Assembly (NCBI GenBank): GCA_024760905.1
Contig: CM045745.1
Location: forward strand, 336,001 to 400,000
Direction: 5' to 3'
DNA: 64,000 nt
DNA from: Plotosus lineatus
Lineage: Eukaryota; Chordata; Actinopteri; Siluriformes; Plotosidae
The position numbers were made by a program, and so were the translations under genes. This document shows, one piece after another, positions 23,628 through 35,973 of the stretch. Below the pieces are notes generated by a model. It was not told the origin of the DNA and did not search any database. It worked only from the letters and a program-made list of their open reading frames with translations. Within the stretch, counting starts at the first letter, position 1, and the number at the start of each line of letters is the position of its first letter.

Positions 23628-24442
23628 TACACAATAAGAATTTTTTTTAATAACTTGTATCAGTCGTGCTTAAGAAAACTCAATTTCCTACTCAATGCCG
23701 CACCGGATACACAGACCAGGGTTTAACCCAAAAGAGCTCAAGAGCTTCTGCAGAGACAGAACAGTTCCTCAAAGTAATCACTGCCAGTGTGGTCCATTGG
23801 AATGTTTGTGTAAACACAATAAAAGTTCATTTTTATTCTCTTTTTATTTTACGTGTTGATGAGGAGCAAAAAAATAAATGCACTAGTCCTGTAATGTAAT
23901 GGAGACCATTAAGGTTTTCTTTGAGATGATGCCGCACTATTGCTATGATGGTATCTCAATCAAGTGGTCTGAACATTGTCTTTGTGAAACTAACATCTAG
24001 AGAACGCCATAGTTGTACCTGGGCCACAGAGTCTTGACAGATGAGGGAGATCGACCAAAAGAATGAGGGCAAAGCAGACATACAGACAGAAAAGAACAAA
24101 CAAGCCACGATTACAATGGGACCATCTTTTAAAACAAGTGCTTTCAAGCATCTGAACTAATCCTAAAGTCAAACTTTTATTCACCAGATAAATAAAAATT
24201 TGGAAAAGCATTCAGCTTTTCTGGTGCTTTTCAAACACTGAGAGCAACATCACAAATTTTTCATTTCAGCCTCTCCAACATGGTTCCATTATAGTTGTGG
24301 CTCATGTGTTTGAGGGACTGAGCAATTCGCTAGCCATTGGCCTCAATTATCCAGTGGTCTGTTTCCTCCCCTCCACTTCCTAACTACAACTGAAGATCGA
24401 GCAAATCATAAGAGTAGGTAAAGATGGAGAGTAGGTACAGAC
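23628..24442. other. scrib intron flank, nothing recognised
   Basis: The stretch leads up to the donor of visible exon 12 at 24442 (minus strand). No repeat or exon was recognised. Confidence 0.4.
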
Positions 24443-24505
24443 CTCTTCCTCCTCAATTCGAGCAGGCTCAATCAGCAGATTATTGACTTGATCAAATGAC
24501 ACCCC
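24443..24505 (-). CDS. scrib: scrib exon (visible exon 12): short exon before PDZ1
   Basis: This 63-bp exon encodes GVSFDQVNNLLIEPARIEEE plus one more Glu, nearly identical to the segment just before PDZ1 in vertebrate Scribble. The acceptor is CCTAACAG and the donor GTCTGT. It is easily missed because it has only 21 codons and is isolated by introns of about 5.1 and 14.7 kb. Confidence 0.94.
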
Positions 24506-24623
24506 CTGTTAGGATAGGAACCAGCAAGAGGGCATGCGGATTAGTGAGGCCAAAATAAAAATGAAAAATTTTCATAATCATCAGCACTCCAGGACAACCC
24601 GCATCAAGAAAATGAACAGATAA

Positions 24624-24625
24624 CA

Positions 24626-24697
<72 letters not shown>
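24624..24697. repeat. (CA)n microsatellite, (UG)n in scrib pre-mRNA
   Basis: About 36 CA units, starting 119 nt upstream of the visible exon 12 acceptor on the transcribed strand. Confidence 0.97.
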
Positions 24698-24699
<2 letters not shown>

Positions 24700-26160
24700 C
24701 AGAAGCAGTTCTGGGGTCAATTCTTTTGCTTCGACTGGGTGATATCATTAGGTTACAAAAATAAAGAAGCACACAGGATGCCATGTTTCCACAGCATTGG
24801 AGTTGATTTTTCAACAACTATTTTAAATAGAATTATATCTTATGCTAATTAGAATTAGCTGTAGCTCTGGGAGGAGGTCAGGACAGAAATTAATCGAGAC
24901 CATCCTATATTAAAAATACATAAAATGAAACCTTATTTATTATGATATACTTTCGGCTGCTGATTAAAGACCCCCGCTGTGTGAGCAGTCAGAGACAGAT
25001 GAGTGCAATCCCAATGATTTTAGGCCAAACCGTTGATTTTGATAAAACATCAGATAGATAAAATCTATGAATGAATCAATCAATCAGTCACCGCATTCAA
25101 ATTTTAAAATGATTTTAAGCAAAATTAAAATTAAGGTTTGATCAGAATTTATTCGTTCTGTGCTGCTCTGCTCTCTTTGGAGTTTTCAAACAGCGAGAAC
25201 TGAAAACTGTATGCATTAATTTGGCATTCACACAGTACCCAGTTTCCCTAAACACCAAACCCATACCACACACAGACGCAGACACACACACACACCTCCC
25301 GTTTGAGATTTGATTTGAGAAGGCTGCACAGCTACAAGAAATGTACATGCTGTGATTGGTTAAAATTCATGTTCATGCGCTGCTTTCTTTATCAGGATGA
25401 TTATGCACTTGTCCCCCTATTCAGCACAACTGACTTTCAGTACATCATCAAAATTTAGCGCTGGAATCAAAGGATCATTTTGTCAAAATATCCTCTTCTG
25501 TTGCATTTTACATTTTTAAATGAAAATCATATTTTGTGCATATACATTTAATATGAATTTAAAAGGAATTCTTTGGGCTCTATCGATAACTTTATTATTC
25601 CTCGTTAATCCTATTCTTCTTCTTATAATTAACTTTGAATAGCTTTTTAGGCTTAAAATGCTTGCTCATGTCAGTCAGGCCCGTTGGTCTCCTTTATCCT
25701 ATTGTACATTTATATGATTGACCCCTACTGATGGTTCTTCAAGAGCCTGTAACAGTAAATGTAAATTGAGATGAATAAAGCTGTATCTTATCTTATGATA
25801 CACACTGAGACCAAACATGAGCTGCCTCTTTCAAAGATAATTTGTTGAAAACGTTAAATATAAATAACCCGCGCTTTCACAGCAGCTTAAATACAAAGCT
25901 CAGACTTAATAAAAGCTGCATGGACAGTTTGATTGCTTGGATTGAAACATACTGTTCCATCAATTAGTTTTGTGGACGAAAGAACAAAAAACAAAAACAG
26001 CAATTACTCCACACACAGAGAGGTGACATTGTTATGCAAAGTCACATGATCACCCCGTGTTTTCATCAAAAAGGTAGCTAATCTCTATACAAATACTTGG
26101 CACTGCATACTTTTCTTTCATAAGTACAATCATACTCTTGTTTGATGTGTGTGATTGGAA
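24700..26160. other. scrib intron, nothing firmly recognised
   Basis: A stretch at about 25600-25800 ends in ATGAATAAAGCTGTATCTTA and repeated TCTTA units, which looks like an old retroposon tail, but no body was identified. Confidence 0.35.
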
Positions 26161-26165
26161 GGGTA

Positions 26166-26639
26166 CAGTCGTACCTCACCTTACGAAAGACCCAACTAAC
26201 GAAAAATAAGTTACAAAATGCCTTTACATAAAATTTTCGTCTCTGAAAGAAAATTCAAGTTACAAAACGCATCCTGTACTTTTGTCTTGAAATCGGCACG
26301 ATAGCGTTGCTCTCCCATTGGCTACACCCCGCTGGCCTCCCATTGGCTAGGAGGGAGCTGTATCTCCCTGATACCCATGATGCTTTTCGTGTGCCTTCGA
26401 CTCTCGTTCGTCACAGAGTTCTAACACATGTAATATCTTGGGCATAGATGCCCAGCCCCAATGGTGAATGATGTGCATATCTTGTTCATTTTAATGGTTT
26501 AATAGATAATTTTCTTTGACTTTTAACACATTTCATACAAAATTGGTAGATTTTTAAGAATTTTTAAAAGGTTTAGGGGGTAGTATTGGGGGTCTTGGAA
26601 CGAATCAGGCCTTTTACATGTAAAATACAACTCTACTTA

Positions 26640-26675
<36 letters not shown>

Positions 26676-26728
26676 CGTTATGAAACCTCTTCTGGAACGA
26701 ATTAATTTCGTAAGGTGAGGTATGACTG
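26166..26728. mobile_element. TIR element (MITE) with TA duplication
   Basis: TA, then CAGTCGTACCTCACCTTACG at the left; CGTAAGGTGAGGTATGACTG then TA at the right. It is 563 bp and includes a 33-A tract (26640-26672) and two ATTGG boxes. A related interior lies at 53.5-54.2 kb (GGGGGTAGTATTGGGG). Confidence 0.94.
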
Positions 26729-27250
26729 TATATGGTTTTTAATTTGTGCCTATTTGTGCCTCACTCCTATGCATCTGATTTGTGAATTTAATATTTGTTG
26801 AATATTATTATTGTCATTAACTTGCCTTATATGAACAGACAGATTCACATAGTAGTCTTTTATAAAGTAGCAAATGAAAACTATCAAACTGAATTCCACA
26901 GACTGGCACTTCAAAAATAAACGTATAAACCACCAGGTGAAAAAAAAAAATTTACGTATGAAACAGAAAGGTTTGGAAAGGTTGCCTTTCGTTTACCTTC
27001 AAGAGAGATTTAATCTGCAGCTAACGTGATGGGCATATAAAAGATATACAGATGCTCCCCGACTTACGTTCATCCGTTTTACGTTTTTTCGCTTTTACGT
27101 TTTGTTTTTTTATTTTTCCCACAAAAAAAGAAGTCAAATTTTGAGTTTAGATGTACCTATGGAGTACGCAGACGTAATGACACTGCGTCCATTGTTTACA
27201 GACAACAGACTGAACGTTCCCCTCCTTCTTCTCCAGTTCAGTTATATATA

Positions 27251-27975
27251 CTAGTCCTTCTCAAAAAATTAGCATATTGTGATAAAGTTAATTATTTTTT
27301 GTAATGTACTGATAAAAATTAAACTTTCATATATTTTAGATTCATTGCTTCAAAAGTGGCTTGACCTGGGGAATGCGGCACCTGTAGCCCATTTCCTGCA
27401 CACGCCTGTGCATGGTGGCTCTGGATGTTTCTACTCCTGACTCAGTCCACTGCTTCCACAGGTCCCCCAAGGTCTAGAATCGGCCCTTCTTTCACTTTTT
27501 TCCTTCCCACAGACTTCTCACTGAGGTGGCTTGATAGAGCACTCTGGGAACAGCCTATTCGCTCAGAGATTTCTTTCTGTGTCTTACCCTCTTGCTTGAG
27601 GGTGTCAATGATGGCCTTCTGGACAGCAGTCAGGTCGGCAGTCTTACCCATGATTGCGGTTTTGAGTAATGAACCAGGCTGGGAGTTTTTAAAAGCCTCA
27701 GGAATCTTTTGCAGGTGTTTAGAGTTAATTGGTTGATTCAGATGATTAGGTTAATAGCTCGTTTAGAGCACCTTTTCATGATATGCTAATTTTTTGAGAT
27801 AGTAATTTTGGGTTTTCATGAGCTGTATGCCAAAATCATCAGAATTAAAACAATAAAAGACCTGAAATATTTCAGTTGGTGTGCAATGAATCTAAAATAC
27901 ATGAAAGTTTAATTTTTATCTGTACATTACAGAAAATAATGAACTTTATCACAATATGCTAATTTTTTGAGAAGG

Positions 27976-27980
<5 letters not shown>
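27251..27980 (-). mobile_element. internally deleted Tc1 family A element
   Basis: Both ends of family A are present (CTAGTCCTTCTCAAAAAATT and TTGAGAAGGACTAG) but most of the transposase is gone. About 730 bp remain. Confidence 0.93.
27442..27651 (-). pseudogene. Tc1 transposase N-terminal fragment
   Basis: MGKTADLTAVQKAIIDTLKQ, then EISERIGCSQSALSSHLS: the DNA-binding helix-turn-helix of family A, followed by unrelated residues after an internal deletion. It has Arg where copy A1 has a stop. Confidence 0.92.

Positions 27981-28014
<34 letters not shown>
27981..28014. repeat. (TG)n microsatellite
   Basis: TG units just right of the deleted Tc1. Confidence 0.95.
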
Positions 28015-28019
<5 letters not shown>

Positions 28020-28577
28020 CAGTTACATAGCGTGTTACTCCTGTGTTAAGACGTAGTCTCTGTGATCTTTGTGTTTACACTGTTTTGCGGACTTTTGTAG
28101 CCCGAAGCAAATATGTTTGGTCAGAAGCGTAAACCTAATAGCATGGGTGCAAGTCTCATACACAGAGATGAATTAACTATTTGTATGTTTGCAACTATTT
28201 GGCTGTTTTAAGCTTCGTGTAAAGTGAGTCGGCTCAGCTTCATGTCATGTGACCATCTGTTGACCATTGGAACCATTTACAAGCAGAAACATCGCATCAT
28301 AGAGAATGTTAAAGGTTATATTTGATACTGTACTTGAGTGAATTTGATTAAAATTTATCAATCTGAAATTATTTTGCTTGAATTACTTTATTTGACATTT
28401 GATATATTTGATACGATTTTACAATGTTGTGTTTATATTCATTGATTTAGGAGTGTTTTATGAGATACGGTAATGGTATTTATGGATGTATAGTACAGTA
28501 TGAGCGTCATACGTCACTGTAATAACTTGCGTCCGGCCGTCCGGTACCAATTAAAAACGTAAGTCGGGGAGCGTCTG

Positions 28578-29580
28578 TAACTCGGCAAGAACATTAGCCA
28601 ACACAGCATCTACATTTCTCAAACGTCTCATTCACAAAAAAATGAAACATAAGTTTGCATCTTCAAATTAGCAGCAGTTTAACAAATTTAGGGTCATGGG
28701 ATCAGTAAGTGTCTTACATCACTCAGGGGAGGGCACCAGCTCAGTTAAGCATCACAAACTCATTTGCATGTGTTATTTTGAATTTGGTGTTGTCAGGGCA
28801 CTTTTAGAAAATGAACAGCCTTTCATCCGTGACTTCACACATAACACTTTTTTGGGGGGGGGGGGGGGGGGGGAATTCCCCAGAAAGAAGAAAAAAGTAA
28901 ATAAAGGGTGGCAAATGATGAGGAACAGCAGTGCATGAGGTGGGTGGAGGCAGTGCGAGGCGAGGGGCATGGCGAGCTGTTGAAGGGGGAGCATTTGTGG
29001 AACTAATATGAAAGCCAAAAAGAAAAGGTATTGTCATTTGACATCTCTGTCTGTCAATCAGAAAGGTGCTGCTGAACTATTTTGCAATGTTTCCTATGCA
29101 GAACCTGGCTTGATAATATGTGATCAAGCGCCAGTCCAATTATTCCAGAGTGAGAGTGGGTGGAGTTTCACCAGTATATGGGTATTCCAGTTAGCATGTG
29201 GCACTTAACAGTACTGTAATGTACGTTCCTGCTCCATATATCAAAATTCCATGCAAATATCTCTGCTAACATTCCAATTAATCAATTATTCATGTGCTCA
29301 TACTCAGAGGCAGGTAGCACTACAATAAATTTTCTAATACTATAAGCCAACGACAAAAATTAGGCTTTTGATGACTGTGCGTAGACACTGAGTACACCAC
29401 ACAAAATCACTTGTGCTTGTATGACCCACTACACAACATTCGAAACACTGACACACCACGGTGAACAAACCATGTTATTATGAAACGTGAACTTTTTGGG
29501 CCTAACCGCTCCAATTTCTTGCGCATGTTCAGTGTAAGCATCGCCGTCGCTGTCATTCCTGTGCTGGATTCAAGCCTTAC
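28578..29580. other. scrib intron with a G tract
   Basis: The intron after visible exon 11 contains a run of about 21 G at 28854-28874 and no recognisable element otherwise. Confidence 0.5.
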
Positions 29581-29964
29581 CTTCACCGGTTGCAGCGAGC
29601 TGTTCACCTGAATCAGCCTGCTGTCCTCCAGCTCAGCTGCTTCCAGTCTGCGCAACAGAGGGGTGTTAACTGATGATCCCTCTTCATCTTCCTCCTCACC
29701 CTTCTCTTCACCGGGTATCCTGGGGGCTGTGGCCGGGGCGTCGGGGCTGAAACCCTCGAGTAATGCTGCTACAGCCTCGGGTTTGGGCAGTTTGGTGATC
29801 TTGAAGTGCTTCTTGTAGTGAGGTGTGTCCTTGCGGATAAGGCGCTGTTTCTCAGCCGGCACTGATGGAGCATCTTCGTCACTGCGCTCGCCATCTTCAT
29901 CTTCCTCATCATCATCTTCATCCCCACAACGGATGATGGGCTCCTCAGCAAAGTGCACGGAGGG
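29581..29964 (-). CDS. scrib: scrib exon (visible exon 11): central linker
   Basis: The longest visible exon, 128 codons. It begins PSVHFAEEPIIRCGDEDDDE, continues with QRLIRKDTPHYKKHFKITKL, a hallmark Scribble block, and PEAVAALLEG, then a glutamate-rich stretch and ends QPVK. The acceptor is CTGTAACAG and the donor is GTAAGG. The final about 40 codons are not clearly conserved. Confidence 0.94.
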
Positions 29965-30027
29965 CTGTTACAGATTGAAAGAGATGGAAATATTAAGTGT
30001 AAACCAAAATTTTGAATTTTATTATAT

Positions 30028-30393
30028 TTATTTTAACCCAGGGCCATGGCTGCCTGGTGGTAAAGTGCTGGATCACTGATCCTAAGGTTGGGGGTTCAAG
30101 CCCCACTATCAACAGGTTGCCACTGCTCCCCCAGTGCAGCTAACTGGGTTATCAAAGGCTGGCCATGTCTCTCACTGTCTATGGTGTGAGGTTCATGTAA
30201 AAGAACCATTGCTGACTTTCAACAAAAGTAGCTGCATAGTCATCAACTTGTTTCCACCCTGCGATGGCCTGGAGAGCTGTCCAGCGTGTACTCTGCCCTC
30301 GCCCAGAATCGGCTGAGATGGGCCCCAGCCTCCTGGTGACCCGAATTAGGATTAAGCGGTTGAGAAAATGAACGAATAAATTATTTTCACCCA
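30028..30393 (+). mobile_element. SINE copy with L2-like tail
   Basis: The element is about 30041-30380. Imperfect direct repeats TTATTTTAACCCA (30028-30040) and TTATTTTCACCCA (30381-30393) flank it. It has the shared body (GCAGCTAACTGGGTTATCAA) but the tail is CCCTGCGATGGCCTGGAG ... GGATTAAGCGGTTGAGAAAA rather than the RTE type. Confidence 0.9.
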
Positions 30394-30766
30394 CTTGGTT
30401 AAACTTGCAGTTGTGCACTAACTTTAAGGTTTCACTCAAACTCTGGTATAATAATAACATCGGCTTTTTTTGATGATTTATTTGCATCCAAAGAGTTGAG
30501 TTTGATGACCATTACAAATGATCCACATGATGGTCAACCAAACATTACCTACCCTGACAACAGAAGGTACATGGTGAACAGTGCAAGTGCCTCTACATGA
30601 GATGAACTGAATACATACAAATCTCAAATCATTTTGAGTAGAGGGGTGCAGGAACCAGGCCGGTCATCCCCTCCAAGCATTTTAATTAATCCCCCAAACA
30701 ACATCATTCACCGCTGTAATGAGTATATTAAAATCCTGTGTCTTCTCCATGTTACTCATGAAGATA

Positions 30767-33103
30767 CAGTAAAACCTCCGCTGACGAACTCTTAAGCTCA
30801 CGAACTTTTCGCCTCAAGAACATTAAATTCGCGAGCATATAGTCTCTGCTGACGAACTAGTTTTCGGCGGACGAACCAAACCACGCGGTCGAACAGCGCC
30901 ACGGTGGCGGCCACGAGAAGCTGACGCACGCTCACGGCGTCCCAGTTCGTCACCCCCTTTCTTTGAGTGCGGACGGGGTTTGTTTTTGATAGACATTTTG
31001 GACCATATTGAGTGTACTTTTGCTATTATGGGACCGAAAAAGACCCCACCACAGGCGAGTGTTAAGCCTAAGAAGACATTAAAGAAAATTACGATCGAGC
31101 AGAAGGAGGAGATAATTGAAAAACACGAACGAGGTGTGCGTTTGTGTGACTTAGCATCCCAGTACCAGTACGCTAAGTCTACCATTGCTACCATCCTTAA
31201 GAACAAGGAAGCTATTAAGGGTGCGTGTGTGGCGAAGGGTGTTTCTGTGTTGTCTAAGCAACGGTCTCAGGCAATAGAAGAGGTTGAAAAACTTCTGTTG
31301 ATTTGGATTAATGAAAAGCAGCTAGCAGGGGACAGTGTGAGTGAGGGTATTATCGCCGAGAAAGCACGGCAACTTCACTCAAGAGGCAACCTGGAAGTTC
31401 GTCATCCATTGATGATTTCAAGGCTAGCCACGGATGGTTCGAGAAGTTTAAGCGTCGTACAGGGATTCACAGTGTCATTCATCATGGTGAGGCAGCCAGT
31501 TCTGATGATAAAGCTGCCGAAGCTTACAAGGAATCATTCCTCAAGATGGTGGAAGAAGGCGGCTACGTTCCTCATCAAGTGTTTTATGCTGATGAAACCG
31601 GCCTTTTTTGGAAAAAGATGCCTAACCGGACTTTCATTACACAGGAAGAGAAGTCAGTCCCTGGGCATAAGCCTATGAAAGATAGGCTAACCCTCCTGAT
31701 GTGTGCCAATGCCAGTGGCGACTGTAAGATAAAACCAATGTTGGTTTATCACTCAGAAAACCCAAGGGCCTTCAAGAAAAACCAGGTGGTTAAATCCAAG
31801 CCTCCTGTAATGTGGAAGTCCAACACCAAAGCTTGGGTTACTCGTCTCTTGTTTATGGACTGGATTCATGATGTTTTCGCTCCTTCAGCGAGGAAATATC
31901 TCGATGAGAAAGGACTCCCTGTCAAGTGTCTTCTTCTCCTTGACAATGCCCCAGCGCATCCACCAAGTTTGGAGGAGGAACTTCAAGGTGATCTTGAATT
32001 CATCAAGGTCAAATTCCTCCCTCCCAACACAACCCCCCTGCAGCCCATGGACCAGCAAGTGATCGCAAGCTTTAAGAAGCTTTACACTAAGGCTTTATTT
32101 ACTCGGTGCTTTCACGTGACCAATGACTCCGACCTATCCCTTAGGGATTATTGGAAGGACCATTTCAATGTGTATCATTGTGTTCAACTGATAGAAAAGG
32201 CTTGGCATGTTACCTTTCGAACCTTGAAAGCAGCATGGAAGAAGTTGTGGCCCGCATGCATCCTTGAGAGGGACTTTGAAGGATTTGATCCTCAAGACTC
32301 TGTTGTTGTGAACGACATTGTTTCCATGGGACAGAACATGGGACTCCAAGTGGATGCAGATGACGTCGAGGAGCTTGTTGCTGACCATAATGAGGTCCTC
32401 AACACAGAGGATTTGATTCGCCTTCAAGAGGACAAGCAGAAGGAAGCCATTCAGGAGTTGTCATCTGAGGACGAGGAGGAGGAGATGGCTGCAGCATCAA
32501 GTGAGAGCATCAAGACCATGTTAGCTAAGTGGAGTGATGTGCAGGCTTTTATCGAACAGTACCATTCAGAAAAGACTGTGGCAATGAGAATCATCAACAT
32601 GATGAATGATAATGTGATGCCTCAGTTTCGTAAGACGTTACAACTCAGAAAGCAACAGGTGTCAATTAAGAGGTTTTTAGTCAGCAAAAAGGATAAAGAG
32701 TCTCCTTCTAAGAAGCAAAGAGAAGCTACACCAGAGGTTGAGTTACCTACAGTCCTTATGGAAGGTGACTCTCCTTCCAAACAGTAAGTCCCTCCCTCCC
32801 TCCTCCTCCCACTCCATTCCATCAAGCCATCAACTACAATCACAAAGGTAAATAAAACGACTTTATTATACAGTACAGTTTATTTCTTTAATTACAATAC
32901 AATAGCACATTTATTATACATAAGGTATATTTTTGTGTAGTTTTAAGGCTTATTTAGTAGAAAATTATGTTTTATGGGGACCTGGGAACGGATTATTCTC
33001 ATTTTAATGGTTTCTTATGGGAAATAAATGTTTGGAAGACGAACTTTTCGCCTTACACACACTTTCTGGAAACCAATTATGTTCGTGAGCTGAGGTATCA
33101 CTG
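30767..33103 (+). mobile_element. Tigger/pogo DNA transposon, nearly intact
   Basis: TA duplication at 30765-30766 and 33104-33105. The ends are mirrored: CAGTAAAACCTCCGCTGACG against the reverse complement of CGTGAGCTGAGGTATCACTG. Length 2337 bp is close to human Tigger1. The transposase gene fills the interior. Confidence 0.95.
31028..32787 (+). pseudogene. Tigger (TIGD1-like) transposase with a single frameshift
   Basis: The first frame starts MGPKKTPPQASVKPKKTLKK, followed by a pogo/CENP-B helix-turn-helix (EQKEEIIEKHERGVRLCDLA, YAKSTIATILKNKEAIKG) and part of the second DNA-binding region. Near 31385-31410 the reading moves to another frame that starts with SSSIDDFKASHGWFEKFKRR and runs open to 32787. 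The catalytic Asp residues are seen in YADETGLFW (31591), LLDNAPAH (31942) and PLQPMDQQV (32050), with 35 residues between the second and third. A serine/acid-rich tail follows. Only one frame defect separates it from a complete frame of about 586 codons. It is not the host gene TIGD1, because it sits in its own terminal repeats. Confidence 0.93.
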
Positions 33104-33105
33104 TA

Positions 33106-33610
33106 TTTCTAAATCAGGTCTTAATAAGCGATCAGATAAAATTATCTCTCGGTTTAATGGCCGTACTACAGTCCACACGACTGAAACAACAGCCCCATAA
33201 AGTATAATTTAACACAACTCAGTCCTGGACAGAGCATGAATGGGAATGCAGGTCAAGTAGTTCACACAGAAATGATACCACTTTGTATATAGCACATAGT
33301 GTCTGTACTCCACCGAGCAACACGCAGGGATGAGTTGGATAAAAAAGAAAAAAATGGCCGACAATGCCTTATTGTGCGCTTCTCCACTCTAAACTGTTCG
33401 TGACGGAATACAGACGTTTGTTACTTCAGTTATCTGAAGCATGAGCGGTTGAAGCACAAATGATCTATACGGTCTATAAGTGCCAGCCGAAATCATCGCA
33501 ATGAACAAGAAGGACCTGGATGGAGAATTATTGGATTTGAAACTGAAACTAAAATATTGCTTGAACAGCATCATCTTTGAAAGAGATGGGGGGGCTAGAG
33601 ATGGCAACTT
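33106..33610. other. scrib intron, nothing recognised
   Basis: Between the Tigger element and a MITE fragment I see no exon or known repeat. Confidence 0.4.
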
Positions 33611-34312
33611 GTACTGTGATAATATTTATGAATAAATAAAGCGCATAGGCTCCTTACCAGAAGCTAGAGAAGATGCGGGGCGTTTGCGTGGCATCATTTA
33701 AATAATCATTAAAAACACACTAAAAAGAACGTGAATTCACAATTCAAGCAATCATGCTGATAACGGGTACGAAGTTTAAAAAAAAAAAAAAAAAAGTGAG
33801 GTGTACACATCATCTGCAAGCAATCAGCAGGAGGGAGAAACAAAAGCTCTCAGCCATTGGCTAAATTTGAATTACGTGCCAGTAATGTCGTGATGGTGCC
33901 TATATATAATTTGCTGGGGCCGCCGCTAACTCAGTGCTTCTCAAATAGTGGGGGCACGGTGCGATGCCAAGTGGGGCACATATCCCCTGGAGGACATGAT
34001 TTTTGCCATAAAGTACTAGAATTAAGTGTTTTTTACTATTATTTAATGATTTTTTATTTTTAATGTTAAAGATACAATGTTATGCAAAGGTGTATTCATA
34101 ATAATTTTATAGACAAATAATACTATTTATAGTTGCACGCGAGGCGCTGGGGTCGTGAAATGTTTTTTTTCTTTCTAGAGGGGACGTCACAGAAAATAAT
34201 TGAGAAGCACTTCGTGATTTAAAAACATTATGAAAAAAAGAGTCTTTAAGAGCAAAATCCGTGAATATGTGGGGCTGCAAACAGTGAACCGCGACTGGGT
34301 GGGGGCAGACTG
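33611..34312. mobile_element. TAGGCCC-type MITE fragment, copy 3
   Basis: Shares TAATATTTATGAATAAATAA and AGGCTCCTTACCAGAAGC with copy 1 and ends in GGGGGCAGACTG then TA. Its left part is missing. A hAT element is inserted at 33932-34212. Confidence 0.8.
33932..34212. mobile_element. short hAT-type non-autonomous element
   Basis: Left end CAGTGCTTCTCAAATAGTG, right end AATTGAGAAGCACTT, mirrored and like the ends at 62130 and 63748. It is 281 bp. The flanking 8-mers CGCTAACT and CGTGATTT match only in part. Confidence 0.75.
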
Positions 34313-35973
34313 TACACTATTCCAATTAATTTTATAACCATCCGGCAAACACAGGCGGCTCTGACGTTACAGAGCCCAGTTATCAATGCTTCATGAACAG
34401 AGCTTGTTGGGTACACTGCAGGGGATTTGGGATGGTGAGTAGTACACAGGTACCCCATTAATACCCTCTTGAAAAAACACACAGGACAATTCTTACCCCA
34501 GAATTACTCATGACCAATCCCATTTCTACGCGCACTACTGTACAGTACAACGGCCCCGTGCAGCAGCTTGGGGATTCGCCAGGTAAACCGTAAACGCTGG
34601 GCGATGCCACATCACCAATTATTGTTATTAAAATTGAATTATTTTATTTTTCACAACGGGGGATCAAAAATGAACTCACATGGCTGTTAAAAGGGAAGAA
34701 CATTGATGTGCCTAACCGTGTACTGGTTCTGCTGTGTTCCTTTAAGACTGTATTTGAAATACATGCCAATGTGTTAAATACCATTCCGGCATGTTCCAAA
34801 TTTTACCTCCGTAGAGGAGCAATAAACAGCATGTTCGTAAAATATTTTTATCCGTGCTAAAGCAGTCAGAGAACACTTTGTCATGCCCTTTGCTTGGGTC
34901 TGATCGAAGCCCTCCCTGGTTTGTTTTTTTTTTTTTTTGCCTTTGTAATAGCAACCATTTCATCATATTTACAATATCAAAATACTGCTTCTCTATATTA
35001 AAAAAACAAAAACAGGACTGGTGTAGTTTGTACAGCCCCATACCACACATGTATGTACCATAGCTGCAGTTAATTGTATGGTTGAATGACACACGATGCC
35101 AGGTGCATGAATTATGCGAGGTGTGTGATGTCATCAGAAACCTAGCAATACAACAGAAAACAATAAAAAGTAATTGACAGTCCTGTAGGCGAGTTGTGAC
35201 AGCACGGTTTGATTTGAACGGCTCTGGAGGATCATTTAGAAAATCACTTTTTACATGTAGGGTGTGCAGCAAAGCAACTCGGCATGTACAAAACACTGAG
35301 TATTGTTAGTAAGGTTTATGAGTGACATTAAAAGTTGACACTTGGGGCCACCCCCGAAACAAAAAACCAGGAATCTGACTTGCAATCACAGCAGGTTGAT
35401 CATTGGCTTCTGATATTTTTCAAATCAAAGTGTTTTTGTCTACAGACCTTTCACACACAGGTGTTTTTCAGACCGTTATGTATAAACGTGAGACACTACT
35501 ACGTGTGAAAATCAACGCATATCCGCAGCTGAAAAATACTGAAAACAAGAGAAGCACTCAGAGTTTCAAAGTACTTCTGCCACACAGCATAAACAATGAC
35601 GCAAACAAGCCCTGCAAGGGTATCAGCTTAAATGACCCATGTCATCTCCTGCTACCTTCTGGAATACGTGGTCATAACCAAACTATCAAAAAAATAAATA
35701 AAAAAAAATAAAATAAAAAAATCAAGAGACAGACACGAGATTACATTGATTTCCAATTTTCAAGGTCACTCAGGGTCAAAGGTAATGGTGCCATTTGGAA
35801 TCTTGCATATTGTTGCATGGTGAATGCATGTCGATTGGCACTCACAGAAACGTTTTAAATGCTCCCTCTCCAAATCTGAGTGACCTGGGCATTCCAAAAT
35901 CAAATCATGATTAGAGAACTGCCGCAATGTGAACATGTTCCTCACCAGGTACATGTGTATATTCCATGATTAC
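34313..35973. other. scrib intron, no recognised feature
   Basis: Frames of up to 184 codons on the minus strand lack any domain and include poly-lysine from a T tract; I treat the stretch as non-coding. Confidence 0.5.

Larger units (their letters stand above)
27049..28577. mobile_element. TIR element (CAGATGCTCCCCGACTTACG family), copy 1, carrying a deleted Tc1
   Basis: TA, then CAGATGCTCCCCGACTTACG on the left; CGTAAGTCGGGGAGCGTCTG then TA on the right. A second copy is 49442-52735 in the opposite orientation (shared interior: CCATAAATACCATTAC and GAGATACGGTAATGG). A Tc1 derivative sits at 27251-27980 within it. Confidence 0.93.

Noticed and set aside
31028..32787. Host gene TIGD1
   Set aside because: It lies inside its own terminal inverted repeats with TA duplication and has a frameshift, so it is a transposon.
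34742..35296. A minus-strand frame of 184 codons in a scrib intron
   Set aside because: No domain, poly-lysine from a T tract, and no fit to scrib exon phases; likely chance.
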